In this document: positions 46,589-54,975 of the stretch, one piece after another
How the letters are laid out: every line of letters begins with the position of its first letter
Numbering within the stretch: position 1 is the first letter of the stretch
NCBI GenBank assembly: GCA_047629195.1
Contig: JBLHWY010000012.1
Location: 3,503-67,502, forward strand
Length of the DNA stretch: 64,000 nt
Direction of reading: 5' to 3'
Source of the DNA: UBA4582 sp047629195
Lineage (GTDB): Bacteria > Pseudomonadota > Gammaproteobacteria > Pseudomonadales > Azotimanducaceae
Position numbers and translations under genes: made by a program
Notes under the pieces: model-generated
The model's input: the letters and a program-made list of their open reading frames with translations, nothing else
Told to the model about the DNA's origin: nothing
The model's database searches: none

Positions 46589-47212
46589 GTGGATATTTTT
46601 AAAGATAAAAAGTCTGCTTCACTCGCTACGGCTAAAATAATCAAAGATGCACTAGTGACAAAACTTAACACACATAAACGTGCATCATTGATGGTCAGTG
46701 GGGGCAGAACACCTTTGAAGTGTTTCAACGCGCTATCGAAAGCCGATGTGCCATGGTCTCGCGTTGACATCACATTGACGGACGAGAGAGGTGTGCCGCA
46801 AGATCATTCGGACAGCAATGAAAAAATGCTTCGCGAACACCTGTTGGTCCAAAATGCTAACCGTGCAAATTTTGTCTCATTGTCGACAAACAACATAAAA
46901 ATATTGCAGCCCTTTGCCTGCATGCTGGTGGGCATGGGGGAAGATGGGCACTTTGCCTCACTATTTCCAGGCTCACCGGAGCTTGAAGAAGGACTGACTT
47001 CTAAAGCAGAAATCATCAATATCACAACACCTTCAAGCCCTTACAACCGCACCAGCGCAACGTTTAATACAATATGTGACTGTGATTTGATCATTTTGCT
47101 CATCTTCGGGAAAACAAAAAGAAGCATAGTAGAGGCACCAGCGGGATACCCGATCTCTCATCTACTGTCGCAGGAACAAACACCTGTCAGGATAATATGG
47201 GCGCCAACTTAG
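46589..47212 (+). CDS. pgl: 6-phosphogluconolactonase (DevB type), shortened
   Basis: A 207-residue GTG-start protein, 3 bp after zwf. ASLMVSGGRTPLKCFNALSK, the TDER segment and LVGMGEDGHFASLFPGSPEL are recognisable DevB-type motifs. It is about 25 residues shorter than usual, mostly between FVSLSTNN and IKILQPF. The normally conserved Trp of TDERWVP is Gly here, and the RxSLT segment reads RTSATF. There is no frameshift, so it may still hydrolyse the lactone, but erosion is likely given the broken edd and eda next to it. Confidence 0.8.
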   Translation: MDIFKDKKSASLATAKIIKDALVTKLNTHKRASLMVSGGRTPLKCFNALSKADVPWSRVDITLTDERGVPQDHSDSNEKMLREHLLVQNANRANFVSLSTNNIKILQPFACMLVGMGEDGHFASLFPGSPELEEGLTSKAEIINITTPSSPYNRTSATFNTICDCDLIILLIFGKTKRSIVEAPAGYPISHLLSQEQTPVRIIWAPT

Positions 47213-47237
47213 CACTAATTAAATTAGTACTAAAGGT

Positions 47238-47842
47238 GTGAAAACCATGCTCGGTGCCGGTATGTCGAAATTTAATCAGATACCGGCACTGGATGAACAG
47301 AATATTCTCTGGGGAAAATCAGACCTGGCTTCAAGCGACCGCAAGATCTAGCGTGAAGTCATCGACCCATTTCAAAAGGAAGGTGGCATGCGTCTGGTCG
47401 AAGGCGCATTCGATGCAGGTGAACTTGAATCCGACATGGTTGCGGTTGTTCCCTTTCAAGGCCCCAAAGCTAACGGGATGCCTGTGTTGCATAAGTTGAC
47501 ACCGTATCTCGGCTTGCTTCAAAACAGAGGTTTAAGGTGGCGCTTGTGACCGACGGCAGAATGTTTAGCGCCTCAGGCAAATTTCCAGCTGCAATACAGG
47601 TAACCGCCGAAGCTGCAGATAATGGTTTTATTGGGCATATTCAGGACAGCGATACTATTTCAATTAATGCCAAGGCCTCTACATTAGAAATCATCGTTAA
47701 TTTGGCCGCACGAACGGCGATGGAGCATGACAATGCCCCAAACGAAACAGGTATGGGACGAGAGTTATTTTCAGCGTTACGCAAAGAAGTTGGTCGGGCG
47801 GAAAATGGCGCCAGTATTTTTCAGACAAACAACAATAGAAGG
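47238..47842 (+). pseudogene. edd: Phosphogluconate dehydratase remnant (C-terminal part, frameshifted)
   Basis: Only the last third of Edd remains. The first part reads VKTMLGAGMSKFNQIPALDE, then TAG at 47349-47351, then VIDPFQKEGGMRLVEG joined directly to AFDAGELESDMVAVV. About 35-40 residues that normally separate those two segments (the NLGRA region) are missing. FQGPKANGMPVLHKLTPYLG follows. At 47531 one T is missing from GGTTTTAAG, shifting the frame; the other frame continues ALVTDGRMFSASGKFPAAIQ to GRELFSALRKEVGRAENGAS. There are no stops between this frame and eda. The N-terminal catalytic part and Fe-S ligands there are gone, so it is non-functional. Confidence 0.9.
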
Positions 47843-48463
47843 ATGAGCTCAATGGGTGCGACTAAGTTAATCGAGCACATAAGCATCGTGCCAGTTGTCG
47901 TGATAGAAGATAAAGCAACCGCGGGTGGCCTTGCTAAGTGTCTGCGGGATGCCGGTGTCACTGCCATTGAGGTAACACTTCGAACACCCGATGCTTTAGC
48001 TGCCATCGAGATCATCGCAAAAGAAGTCCCGGAGATACTGGTCGGTGCAGGTAGCATTCGACAGACGGGACAATTTGAAGAAATCGCAAAGCGCGGTGCG
48101 CAATTTGCGGTGAGCCCGGGGGCAACAACAGCACTCATTGAGACGGCAGCAGCAAACGGTATGCCATTTGTACGTGGAGCCGCGACGGCGAGCAAAATGC
48201 TGTCACTGTATGAGCACGGCTACCGACTGCAAAAGTTCTTCCCGGCAGAGCGCCTCGGTAGCACCAAAGCACTTTCAGCGCCGCTGCCTGAGACACGATT
48301 CTGTCCAACCGGCGGCATCAATGCTGCACTAGCATCTGACTATCTAGCACTCGCATGCGTCAATTGAATTGGCGGCAGCTAGTTCATTCCTTCTGATTTG
48401 CTGGCTGATGGAAAATTCAAAGAAATCAGCCACTTGGCTAAAGCGGCGTTAAATCTGAGCTGA
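47843..48463 (+). pseudogene. eda: KDPG aldolase, disrupted by two nonsense codons
   Basis: Starting at ATG 47843 (or 47852) the frame reads MGATKLIEHISIVPVVVIED, AIEVTLRTPDALAAIEIIAK, VGAGSIRQTGQFEEIA, LQKFFPAERLG and RFCPTGGINAALASDYLALA. It then meets TGA (48365-48367) where Eda normally has Cys and TAG (48380-48382) where it has Trp in the CxGGSW motif. The same frame resumes FIPSDLLADGKFKEISHLAK to a TGA at 48461-48463. The catalytic lysine of KFFPAE and upstream core survive, but the product is truncated by about 30 residues and fused in frame to the edd remnant. It was an aldolase splitting KDPG to pyruvate and glyceraldehyde-3-phosphate. Confidence 0.88.
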
Positions 48464-48484
48464 ATGAGCTAAATACATTAGCCA

Positions 48485-48730
48485 TCAATCAAAGTCGAGC
48501 AGCTCAACAAGCCGCTCGGGTCTTAGTTCATCGCCATAATAAAGTGCTTCACCGATGCCTAATACAGGAACAGAACGTATTCCATGCTGATCCATCAATT
48601 CTGCTGCCGCTTCATCAACCATCAAATCTTTGACTTCGAACGCCAGGCCTTCTGTTGCCAGAATACGTTTTAGTACCTCACAGGGTGCGCAGAGGGGCGT
48701 GGAATATACAATGATTTCTGTCTGCGACAT
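48485..48730 (-). CDS. Glutaredoxin-like protein
   Basis: An 81-residue thioredoxin-fold protein with the redox site YSTPLCAPCEVLKR (CAPC), the cis-proline segment RSVPVLGIGEALYYGDE and a typical glutaredoxin length. It probably reduces disulfides or mixed disulfides using glutathione. Its ATG overlaps the stop of the selenoprotein gene by one base (TAATG), so translation is probably coupled. It may serve as the thiol partner or reductant of that selenoprotein; this is inferred from the coupling. Confidence 0.88.
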   Translation of the reverse strand: MSQTEIIVYSTPLCAPCEVLKRILATEGLAFEVKDLMVDEAAAELMDQHGIRSVPVLGIGEALYYGDELRPERLVELLDFD

Positions 48731-49614
48731 TAGCTCTCTTCTTTTTTCTGATTTCGGTAACGTTGTTTTGCTGCCACCCAGTTGTCGTAAGCTTCACCTT
48801 CGAGAAACGGTTGTTCCGATGTGAAAATCGTCTCTTTCCAGGCTTCTCCTTGCGGCCAGGCATAGGGGGCAACAGCGGTTTTCCCTGGTTCAACAACTGT
48901 CTCAAACAAACCAAGCGCGGCTTCGAGAATATCGGATTGCATCTCGACATCGAATGGAACGCCGCAAGGGTTACCGAGCGGAAAATCAACGAACAGTAAT
49001 CTTGGTACGCCAATATTTTCAACGATATCCCGAGCGGTCGCGATGACAACTGTGGGTATACCATTTGCTTCAAGGTGACGCGCGACCAGACTCACGGTCT
49101 GGTGGCAAACAGGTCACACAGGCGTGAGTACCGCGATATCAACCTCATCCTCACGACACCTTTGGAGTACCTCAGGGGCGTCAACTTCTAACGTGCGTTT
49201 CTTACTGTAAGCCGTGTAAACCCCGTGACAACGTGGCGCGAGGCTTTTCAATCGTCCCTGGCCGACCTTCTCTTGTAATCTGGTAATCGGAAAATAGGAA
49301 TTCACATCATCAAGGTGAGTCGCGTGCTGGTCATAATGTTCTTGTCGACTAAATAGTAAATTAGCGGGCGTATCTGACGGAACTACATAAGCGCTACCGA
49401 CTAAGTTCTCTTTGCTCTTGTCTCGACCTGCACCCTCAAGTTTCCTGACCGCAACATCACTGGTTGAAACCAGCGCTGCACGGCATTCAGACAAAGGTTT
49501 AGTTAGCTTAGCAAAAGGGATGTCTTTGAAGTGCGCCCACTCATAAGGTTTCGCATAGCCCTGCGATAAATAGTAATCTCTGGTTCTATCAATATATTTT
49601 ACTGGTTCAGCCAT
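48730..49614 (-). CDS. Selenoprotein of the glycine/betaine/sarcosine/D-proline reductase B (GrdB/PrdB-like) family
   Basis: One 294-residue product if the TGA at 49114-49116 is read as selenocysteine: residues before it end DEVDIAVLTPV, then U-PVCHQT, then VSLVARHLEANGIPTVVIAT and LLFVDFPLGNPCGVPFD. The two flanking frames are in register, both are homologous to one family, and the codon falls on the redox residue, giving a U-x-x-C motif. A SECIS-like stem-loop lies just downstream. The start is ATG 49614 with GAGG eight bases upstream; a GTG at 49620 is less likely. Related aerobic proteins are of uncertain function, unlike the clostridial reductases. Without Sec insertion the product stops at about residue 166. 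No selA/B/C/D is in the window. Confidence 0.87.
49085..49116 (-). promoter_or_regulatory. Sec UGA codon and bacterial SECIS-like hairpin
   Basis: On the minus strand the UGA (49116-49114) is followed by 10 bases, then ACCAGAC-CGTGA-GTCTGGT, a perfect 7-bp stem with a 5-base loop (49103-49085). The loop begins 17 bases after UGA and has G at its second position. This meets the bacterial SECIS rules as I know them: apical loop 16-37 bases from UGA, with a G among the first two loop bases. It would recruit SelB with Sec-tRNA. Confidence 0.82.
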
Positions 49615-49720
49615 AATCACAACCTCACATCAAAGTCATTTAATCAGTGACTAAGAGACTACTCTTCGGCGCGTTTCGCTGCAACTGGGGGCGAAGGCGC
49701 TTATTTATCAAAGCGGATTA

Positions 49721-50890
49721 TCACGCCTGACGGTGAAAGAAGTTGACCAATAGACCATTAACAACCTCGGGTTGCTCTTGTTGCACCCAATGCCCCGCGT
49801 TGTCTATAAAAGGCAATATCGTCATGTCAGTGCAAGCCTTTTCCAGCATCTTTTTCAACTGTCCTGGAGATTGATGAATACCCCAATCTGCTTGCCCTGC
49901 GATAAAGATAGCGGGTACTTCTATTTTACGCCCTGCGAATATCCTCAACTCCTGGTTGAACTCTGTACTGATAGAACAACGATACCAATTTAGGCCGCCT
50001 TGAAAACCTGTTCGCTGGTAGGTCTCGGCATATACGGAGACCACATCTTCTGACAACCATCTGGGCATACCGGTCGGCATAGCTTCCAACATCATGTTTG
50101 CAACAGTCTCGGGCATAGTCTTGCCTAGGTCCATCACGTAGTACCTCGGTAACTTTGCCAACTGCTCCGCGGACCAACCGCTAAGCGGGAATGGCTTATT
50201 GCCACTGAATACACCGCTTTTAAGAAAATAGTAACCACATAAGAACTCAATCAGCCCTTGTTCAGCCGTTAACATCTCCTTGTTGGCAGCCTCTGTTGAA
50301 TAGTAGGTTTGATAATGAATCCTTGCAGATGAAAGAGACGCCAAAGAGCCATCCATCGACAAAGGTCGCCCTCTTGGGTTCTCGGTTTTTGATGACGAAA
50401 GTGACGGTGGCCCTCCGAAAGGCGCACTCATCAGCACCAATGATTTGAATAGATCTGGTCGAATTAAAGCGCACCAAGCCGCAACGGGAGAACCAAAATC
50501 GTGCCCAACGATGCCGTGAACCGACTTTACGCCCAGTCTAACCACTAACGTAACAATATCCTGCGCGAGGTTAAACATACCAAAAGGCGCGATATTATTT
50601 GTATAAGTATTATCCCATCCAGTGGTATACCCATATCCCCGCTGATCTGGCGCAATCACGTAGTAGCCGGCATCAGCCAGGGCTTTTAGCTGAGCTCGAT
50701 AACTGAAAGCTAATTCAGGGAAACCGTGTAGCAATACAATACATGGCTTGCTCAAGCCATCTTCATAGCCTGCTTCCAGAATGTGTATTGAGAGGCCATT
50801 AACCTCTTCTATCATCCTCGAACGGATACTCTCAGGAATAATATCTACGCCATAAAAGACTCTCTCGCTAGAGATATTGTTATCTTGCAT
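49721..50890 (-). CDS. Alpha/beta hydrolase, epoxide hydrolase-like
   Basis: A 389-residue hydrolase. The oxyanion motif is LLHGFPELAFSYRAQ (HGFP), the nucleophile aspartate lies in IVGHDFGSPVAAWCA, and the C-terminal DNAGHWVQQEQPE holds the base His. An Asp nucleophile with HGxP points to epoxide hydrolases or haloalkane/haloacetate dehalogenases rather than serine esterases. The cap domain is between about 160 and 310. It is cytoplasmic and monocistronic. The substrate is unknown. Confidence 0.9.
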   Translation of the reverse strand: MQDNNISSERVFYGVDIIPESIRSRMIEEVNGLSIHILEAGYEDGLSKPCIVLLHGFPELAFSYRAQLKALADAGYYVIAPDQRGYGYTTGWDNTYTNNIAPFGMFNLAQDIVTLVVRLGVKSVHGIVGHDFGSPVAAWCALIRPDLFKSLVLMSAPFGGPPSLSSSKTENPRGRPLSMDGSLASLSSARIHYQTYYSTEAANKEMLTAEQGLIEFLCGYYFLKSGVFSGNKPFPLSGWSAEQLAKLPRYYVMDLGKTMPETVANMMLEAMPTGMPRWLSEDVVSVYAETYQRTGFQGGLNWYRCSISTEFNQELRIFAGRKIEVPAIFIAGQADWGIHQSPGQLKKMLEKACTDMTILPFIDNAGHWVQQEQPEVVNGLLVNFFHRQA

Positions 50891-51045
50891 ACTTATCTCG
50901 CATTAAAGACTCACCCTATTGTTTAGGTAAAGAATACTACGCTATAACCAAAAGAACGTCACAGGACAGTTGGTTTCGAGCACGGTATTATTGCCTCCTA
51001 GACCATCCCCACAGAATAGACCCTCCGAATTCGCAAGGACCCAGA

Positions 51046-51984
51046 ATGCAAGTACTAGATGAAGCTTCCGTATTGGAGAGCGAGATAGATTCGCTCGGCC
51101 ATATGAATGTACGTTTCTATATTGCCAGAGTTGACCGAGCAAATGCTGTGCTGCTGCAACAACTCGGTATCAAGATACCTGCAGATCAGAAAGCAGTCTT
51201 GCGACGCGCCGATACGTACAGTCGATTTCATCGGGAACAGTTCGCCGGTAGTCAGTTACAAGTCCATGGTGGTCTACTAGAAATCAGCCCTGAAAAAATT
51301 CGTTGTTATTATGAAATCAGAAATCCTGACAAGGATCAGGTTGCTGCGACATTCATCACCGTCAGTAAACTTATTCAACCTGCTAGCCAAACAACAGTTC
51401 CATTTTCATTGGCAGGCGTTACAGAATTTGAGCAATATAAAGTTGATTTGCCAGACTATGGCTCACCTCGATCCCTCACTCTTAATCTCCCAAAGGTCGA
51501 TATAGCATTAAGGGAATTACAAGCTAGGATCACTTCAGAGCCGGCACCGGGCATGATGAGTGGCAGTCGCTCCTTTGGTATTGAAGCGGGTGATTGTGAT
51601 GCAAATGGCTATCTGCAGGAGGACATTGACCTGATGTTCATCATGCATCGAGCGCAGTCACTGCAGCAAGGTCAGACATTTGGACCACCGATCATGAAGA
51701 CTGATAACGGCCACCGGTTTAGCTGGGCAATGATAGAAACACGCGCAGTCGTATTAGGTAGGCCTCGCGCCGGAGACCAACTATTGTCAATTGGGGCCGA
51801 TATCGCTTACGGCGAACGTTGGCGGCAATCACGCCGTTGGGCATTTGTAAAAAATACAGGCGTTTTAGTCGGCATAAATGACGTTGTCGGTATTGCGCTG
51901 GACCTGGACGAACGCAAATCAATCCACATTCCAGAAGCAGTTCGAAAGACAATTGAAGACACCTACTTACCTGATTTGGCCTAA
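51046..51984 (+). CDS. Acyl-CoA thioesterase-like protein with two hotdog domains
   Basis: A 312-residue protein. The N-terminal hotdog begins SEIDSLGHMNVRFYIARVDR, the HMN motif of 4-hydroxybenzoyl-CoA-type thioesterases. A second half begins GIEAGDCDANGYLQEDIDL, with the same Asp-x-N-G layout. The middle region links the two. It probably cleaves an acyl-CoA of unknown chain. It is 140 bp upstream of a phytanoyl-CoA dioxygenase family gene on the same strand. Confidence 0.82.
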   Translation: MQVLDEASVLESEIDSLGHMNVRFYIARVDRANAVLLQQLGIKIPADQKAVLRRADTYSRFHREQFAGSQLQVHGGLLEISPEKIRCYYEIRNPDKDQVAATFITVSKLIQPASQTTVPFSLAGVTEFEQYKVDLPDYGSPRSLTLNLPKVDIALRELQARITSEPAPGMMSGSRSFGIEAGDCDANGYLQEDIDLMFIMHRAQSLQQGQTFGPPIMKTDNGHRFSWAMIETRAVVLGRPRAGDQLLSIGADIAYGERWRQSRRWAFVKNTGVLVGINDVVGIALDLDERKSIHIPEAVRKTIEDTYLPDLA

Positions 51985-52127
51985 TTATGCCTTGTAAGTA
52001 TTCGAGCGCAAGCAACCACAAGTAATTGTGGATGGTGCATATTTATTCCTATCTTGCAGATCAGATGGCATCTGATGGAGATTTATCTTTATACTCACGA
52101 TCAAGTTTCCACAATTGAGCAACAGAA

Positions 52128-53159
52128 ATGCCAGAAAATTCCGACCTCCCCATTAAGTATGAACATGTAACCCGCTTTCAACCCGGGTCGCCTGAGAGTA
52201 TCGATTACCTCAACGAACACGGCTATGTAGTCATTGCAAATGCATTATCGACTGACGAAGCAAGTAATGCCGTCAGCAAACTATGGGATTACCTTGAAGG
52301 TCTCGAGACTGGGATAGATCGAAACGACGTAAACACCTGGGACAATGATCGTTGGCCCACAGCAGTACACGGCGGCATTCTGCCGGGCCATGGTATCGGC
52401 CAATGCGAGGCTCAGTGGTACGTACGTGATGTACCCAATGTTAAAAAATCTTTCGCAGCCGTCTGGGACACAGATGAACTACTGGTAAGTTTTGACGGAG
52501 TAAGCCTGTGGCGACCCTGGACCCATAACCCCAATTGGAAAACAGGACTCGGTGGTTCTTGGTTACATATCGATCAGCACCCCATAGGCAGACCCGGTAA
52601 ACAGTGCGTACAGGGACTGGTTAACTTACTGCCCATGACTGCAGATACGGGTGGCAATGTTGTGATTCCCGGTAGTCACCTCATGCACAAAAAGATCCCA
52701 GAACTTTACACTGATAGACTCGCAAGAATTCCGGCACAAGTCGACCATTTCCGGTTTCCCAACAATGATCCACAGTTGGCAGATTCCAATCCAATAACTT
52801 GTCACATGGAGGCAGGTGATCTGCTTCTTTGGGATTCGCGAACAATTCATTGCAGTAGCCCACCGACTGATATGGCAACGGCAGATCCAGATCCCAATAC
52901 ATTAATCCGTGCCATCAGCCTTATTTGCATGATGCCACGTGAAAAATCAAACGACGATGTTATCTCGCGCCGAAAAGCTGCCATCGCAAAGCGAACCTCC
53001 ACCACAAACTGGAGCGATGTGTGGGTTAATGCAGATAATTTTCCAGAGGTGTCTGCACCAGAAGCCAAGGCAAAATACACACTGCCACCAGTACCAAAAC
53101 TGAGTGCATCACAGATGAAAATGGTTGGCTGGACCGATCAAGAAATTGCAGAGATGTAA
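52128..53159 (+). CDS. Phytanoyl-CoA dioxygenase (PhyH) family protein
   Basis: A 343-residue Fe(II)/2-oxoglutarate oxygenase. The iron-binding H-x-D is in SWLHIDQHPIG, the distal His in LLWDSRTIHCSSPP, and a 2-oxoglutarate-binding arginine is likely in the following LIRAISLICMM. NGYVVI-like HGYVVIANAL marks the N-terminal family start. It hydroxylates an unknown small molecule. It converges with soxA and is followed by a clear hairpin. Confidence 0.9.
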   Translation: MPENSDLPIKYEHVTRFQPGSPESIDYLNEHGYVVIANALSTDEASNAVSKLWDYLEGLETGIDRNDVNTWDNDRWPTAVHGGILPGHGIGQCEAQWYVRDVPNVKKSFAAVWDTDELLVSFDGVSLWRPWTHNPNWKTGLGGSWLHIDQHPIGRPGKQCVQGLVNLLPMTADTGGNVVIPGSHLMHKKIPELYTDRLARIPAQVDHFRFPNNDPQLADSNPITCHMEAGDLLLWDSRTIHCSSPPTDMATADPDPNTLIRAISLICMMPREKSNDDVISRRKAAIAKRTSTTNWSDVWVNADNFPEVSAPEAKAKYTLPPVPKLSASQMKMVGWTDQEIAEM

Positions 53160-53169
53160 TCGCTAAGCA

Positions 53170-53209
53170 TGTGATGCGCAAATACTTTCGATTAGAAAAG
53201 CGCATCACA
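53170..53209 (+). terminator. Hairpin after the PhyH gene
   Basis: TGTGATGCGC (53170-53179) and GCGCATCACA (53200-53209) form a perfect 10-bp stem, with an inner TTTC/GAAA pairing in the 20-base loop. It lies 10 bp after the PhyH stop between convergent genes. No strong T-run follows. Confidence 0.55.
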
Positions 53210-53373
53210 ACCTCTTCTACAACTCAGGTAGGCGCGAGCTTAGACAAAGTTGCTGTGGCCGAGTTGGAACCAATACTTAACACATTTCCGGGTATTATGG
53301 ACACGGCCATGTATTGGTCCATCACGGTATCAATGCTGAGTGTTTAAGCAGATTGACCAGAGAAGAATCGTTC

Positions 53374-54177
53374 TTATCGACGAATTCCTGGCGATTCCAA
53401 TACCAGACTTTTAGCCCGCCAGGCAAGATAGAGCTCTAGTTCGACATAGATGTCTGACCCTGGGTCAAATGGCTCGGCCTTGATCCCAACATCGCAATCC
53501 TGAATTCTACGTTGCAACGACCCAAACGTCTGCCACTCCAGCCTATAACCGGGGTAAGCGTTAGGGTGCCCCTGACTAATCTTGTCTCCGCGTAATAATT
53601 TACCCCAGTTATCATCGTGACATTGGGTGCAAGCAAGGTTCAGTTGACCTCGCCGCTGAAAGAAGTAGGCGCGGCCTCTATCGAAATACGGCTGGGTAGC
53701 CGTCGTGATTGAAGCTTCAAGGGGCATGCCGCGAGAAAGTGACGCGACATAAGCCGTGAGGGATAGTAGTTTTTCAGACTCATACACCAGTTGGGGTCGT
53801 TGCTGGTACTCAACCCTGCAGTGATTAATCTGACCTTCAAGATTAATGAGTTTACCCGCGACCAATTGGGGGAAATGTGTTGCGGCTCCGACAAGACTAC
53901 TTTTACTGTTGCCGTCATGACAGGACAGGCAGCTTTGCTGACCTGTTTCCTCACCGAACAAAATCTCGCCTCGGTCTACCCAGAGAAAACCTGGGTTTGC
54001 AAAGTCATCCTCTTGTAACGCTTGCGTTTCGGGGGTAAGAAAGTCAAAACCAGTTCTTATCTGATCTGTAGGCAAGTCCGATTTATATCTAAAATCACGT
54101 ACTTCTTCAGCGACTGCGGCAGATACCAAAGCGAAATTTACAAGTATGATCAGAATACAATGGTAATTGCGCAACAC
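53374..54177 (-). CDS. soxA: Sulfur oxidation c-type cytochrome SoxA
   Basis: A 267-residue periplasmic dihaem-type SoxA with a GTG start and signal peptide (CILIILVNFALVSAAVAEE). Haem sites are CLSCH and CTQCH. The catalytic haem-ligating cysteine is in RRIQDCDVGIKAEPF, and the end shows YVELELYLAWRAK. With SoxX it attaches thiosulfate to the carrier SoxY. It is the last gene of the eight-gene transcript, 2 bp after soxZ. soxB, which normally follows or lies nearby, is absent. Confidence 0.93.
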   Translation of the reverse strand: MLRNYHCILIILVNFALVSAAVAEEVRDFRYKSDLPTDQIRTGFDFLTPETQALQEDDFANPGFLWVDRGEILFGEETGQQSCLSCHDGNSKSSLVGAATHFPQLVAGKLINLEGQINHCRVEYQQRPQLVYESEKLLSLTAYVASLSRGMPLEASITTATQPYFDRGRAYFFQRRGQLNLACTQCHDDNWGKLLRGDKISQGHPNAYPGYRLEWQTFGSLQRRIQDCDVGIKAEPFDPGSDIYVELELYLAWRAKSLVLESPGIRR

Positions 54178-54179
54178 TG

Positions 54180-54500
54180 TTACACAACCTCCAATTCAAC
54201 CTTATCAAAAACTTCAACACCCGCTTCATCAATCCACTTAAACACCAAAGAGCCAGATTCCTTTGCGACTGTATGGAATACCAGGATTGGGTTCGCGGCA
54301 ACTGCCGGAAAAAATTCCGCTCGGAACACAACCTCATCGTTATAGGTGCACTCGAATCGTCTGAGAATATCTTTTGGAATCTGGCGACCGTATCGGTCTC
54401 GCCGATAACCTGTTTCCATTTTGTGCTGGATCATCGCTTTAAGCTCGATGACTTCACCTTTAACTGCTTTCGCTGGGGCTTTAATTCGAATCATCAACAT
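54180..54500 (-). CDS. soxZ: Thiosulfate oxidation carrier complex protein SoxZ
   Basis: A 106-residue immunoglobulin-like protein without signal peptide, exported together with SoxY. IRIKAPAKAVKGEVIELKAM, QHKMETGYRRDRYGRQIPKD and LVFKWIDEAGVEVF are standard SoxZ. It supports the SoxY carrier in the periplasm. It lies 10 bp after soxY and 2 bp before soxA. Confidence 0.95.
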   Translation of the reverse strand: MLMIRIKAPAKAVKGEVIELKAMIQHKMETGYRRDRYGRQIPKDILRRFECTYNDEVVFRAEFFPAVAANPILVFHTVAKESGSLVFKWIDEAGVEVFDKVELEVV

Positions 54501-54510
54501 AATATTAAAA

Positions 54511-54975
54511 TCACATTAAACAAGCAGCAAGGGTCACTATACTGAACGCATGGCCGGACCATAAACTGCCATCATTCATCTCTGCGATAGCCCGAATATT
54601 TTGCGAGCCGTTCATTCGAATTCTCGATTCAACTTTCGCGATACCCGCCCTCGGCCCAAGTTCAAATCTCGCAATATCAGGCACGGGGTTTTCTTCTGCA
54701 AACACTGCGATGCGAACGACGTGATCTTCCAACGTCATTGGACTATCAACGCTGACCATAAATGCCACTGAGGTGCCATTCTCTGTAATGGGCGGAATCT
54801 TAACCGTGACCTTGCCTTGCTTGGCTATTCGGCCATCAAAAAAAGAGGCGATCGACTTTTCAACAGCTGCCGGAGAAGCCAGCGCCAACTGAGGTGAGAA
54901 TAAAGTCACAGCGCCAACAGCACTTGCCTTCACCAACGCTCTGCGACTCAAACTAACAGATTCGATTCGGCTCAC
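54511..54975 (-). CDS. soxY: Thiosulfate oxidation carrier protein SoxY
   Basis: A 154-residue protein with a Tat signal (SLSRRALVKASAVGAVTLF) and the SoxY fold (VKIPPITENGTSVAFMVSVD, LGPRAGIAKVESRIRMN). The carrier cysteine is present, but the C-terminus reads SIVTLAACLM instead of the usual GGCGG swinging arm: glycines are replaced by alanine, leucine and methionine. The GTG start overlaps the soxX stop, with GGAGG upstream. It carries sulfur intermediates bound to the cysteine in the canonical pathway. Confidence 0.9.
   Translation of the reverse strand: MSRIESVSLSRRALVKASAVGAVTLFSPQLALASPAAVEKSIASFFDGRIAKQGKVTVKIPPITENGTSVAFMVSVDSPMTLEDHVVRIAVFAEENPVPDIARFELGPRAGIAKVESRIRMNGSQNIRAIAEMNDGSLWSGHAFSIVTLAACLM

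Noticed and set aside
47254..47499. An 81-residue open frame between pgl and the edd remnant
   Set aside because: It is the wrong frame; the edd-homologous signal lies in a different frame across the same bases.
48365..48382. TGA in eda at a position normally Cys, as a second selenocysteine codon
   Set aside because: A TAG nonsense codon follows five codons later at a conserved Trp, edd next door is frameshifted, and the Cys is not a redox residue, so pseudogene decay explains it.
48678..49073. A 131-residue minus-strand frame overlapping the selenoprotein C-terminal half
   Set aside because: It lies in another frame from the conserved family sequence and has no recognisable motif.
53215..53346. 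A short open stretch (VGASLDKVAVAELEPIL...) between the PhyH gene and soxA, as a soxB remnant
   Set aside because: No SoxB motif is visible, it has no start or ribosome binding site, and I cannot match it to any family.
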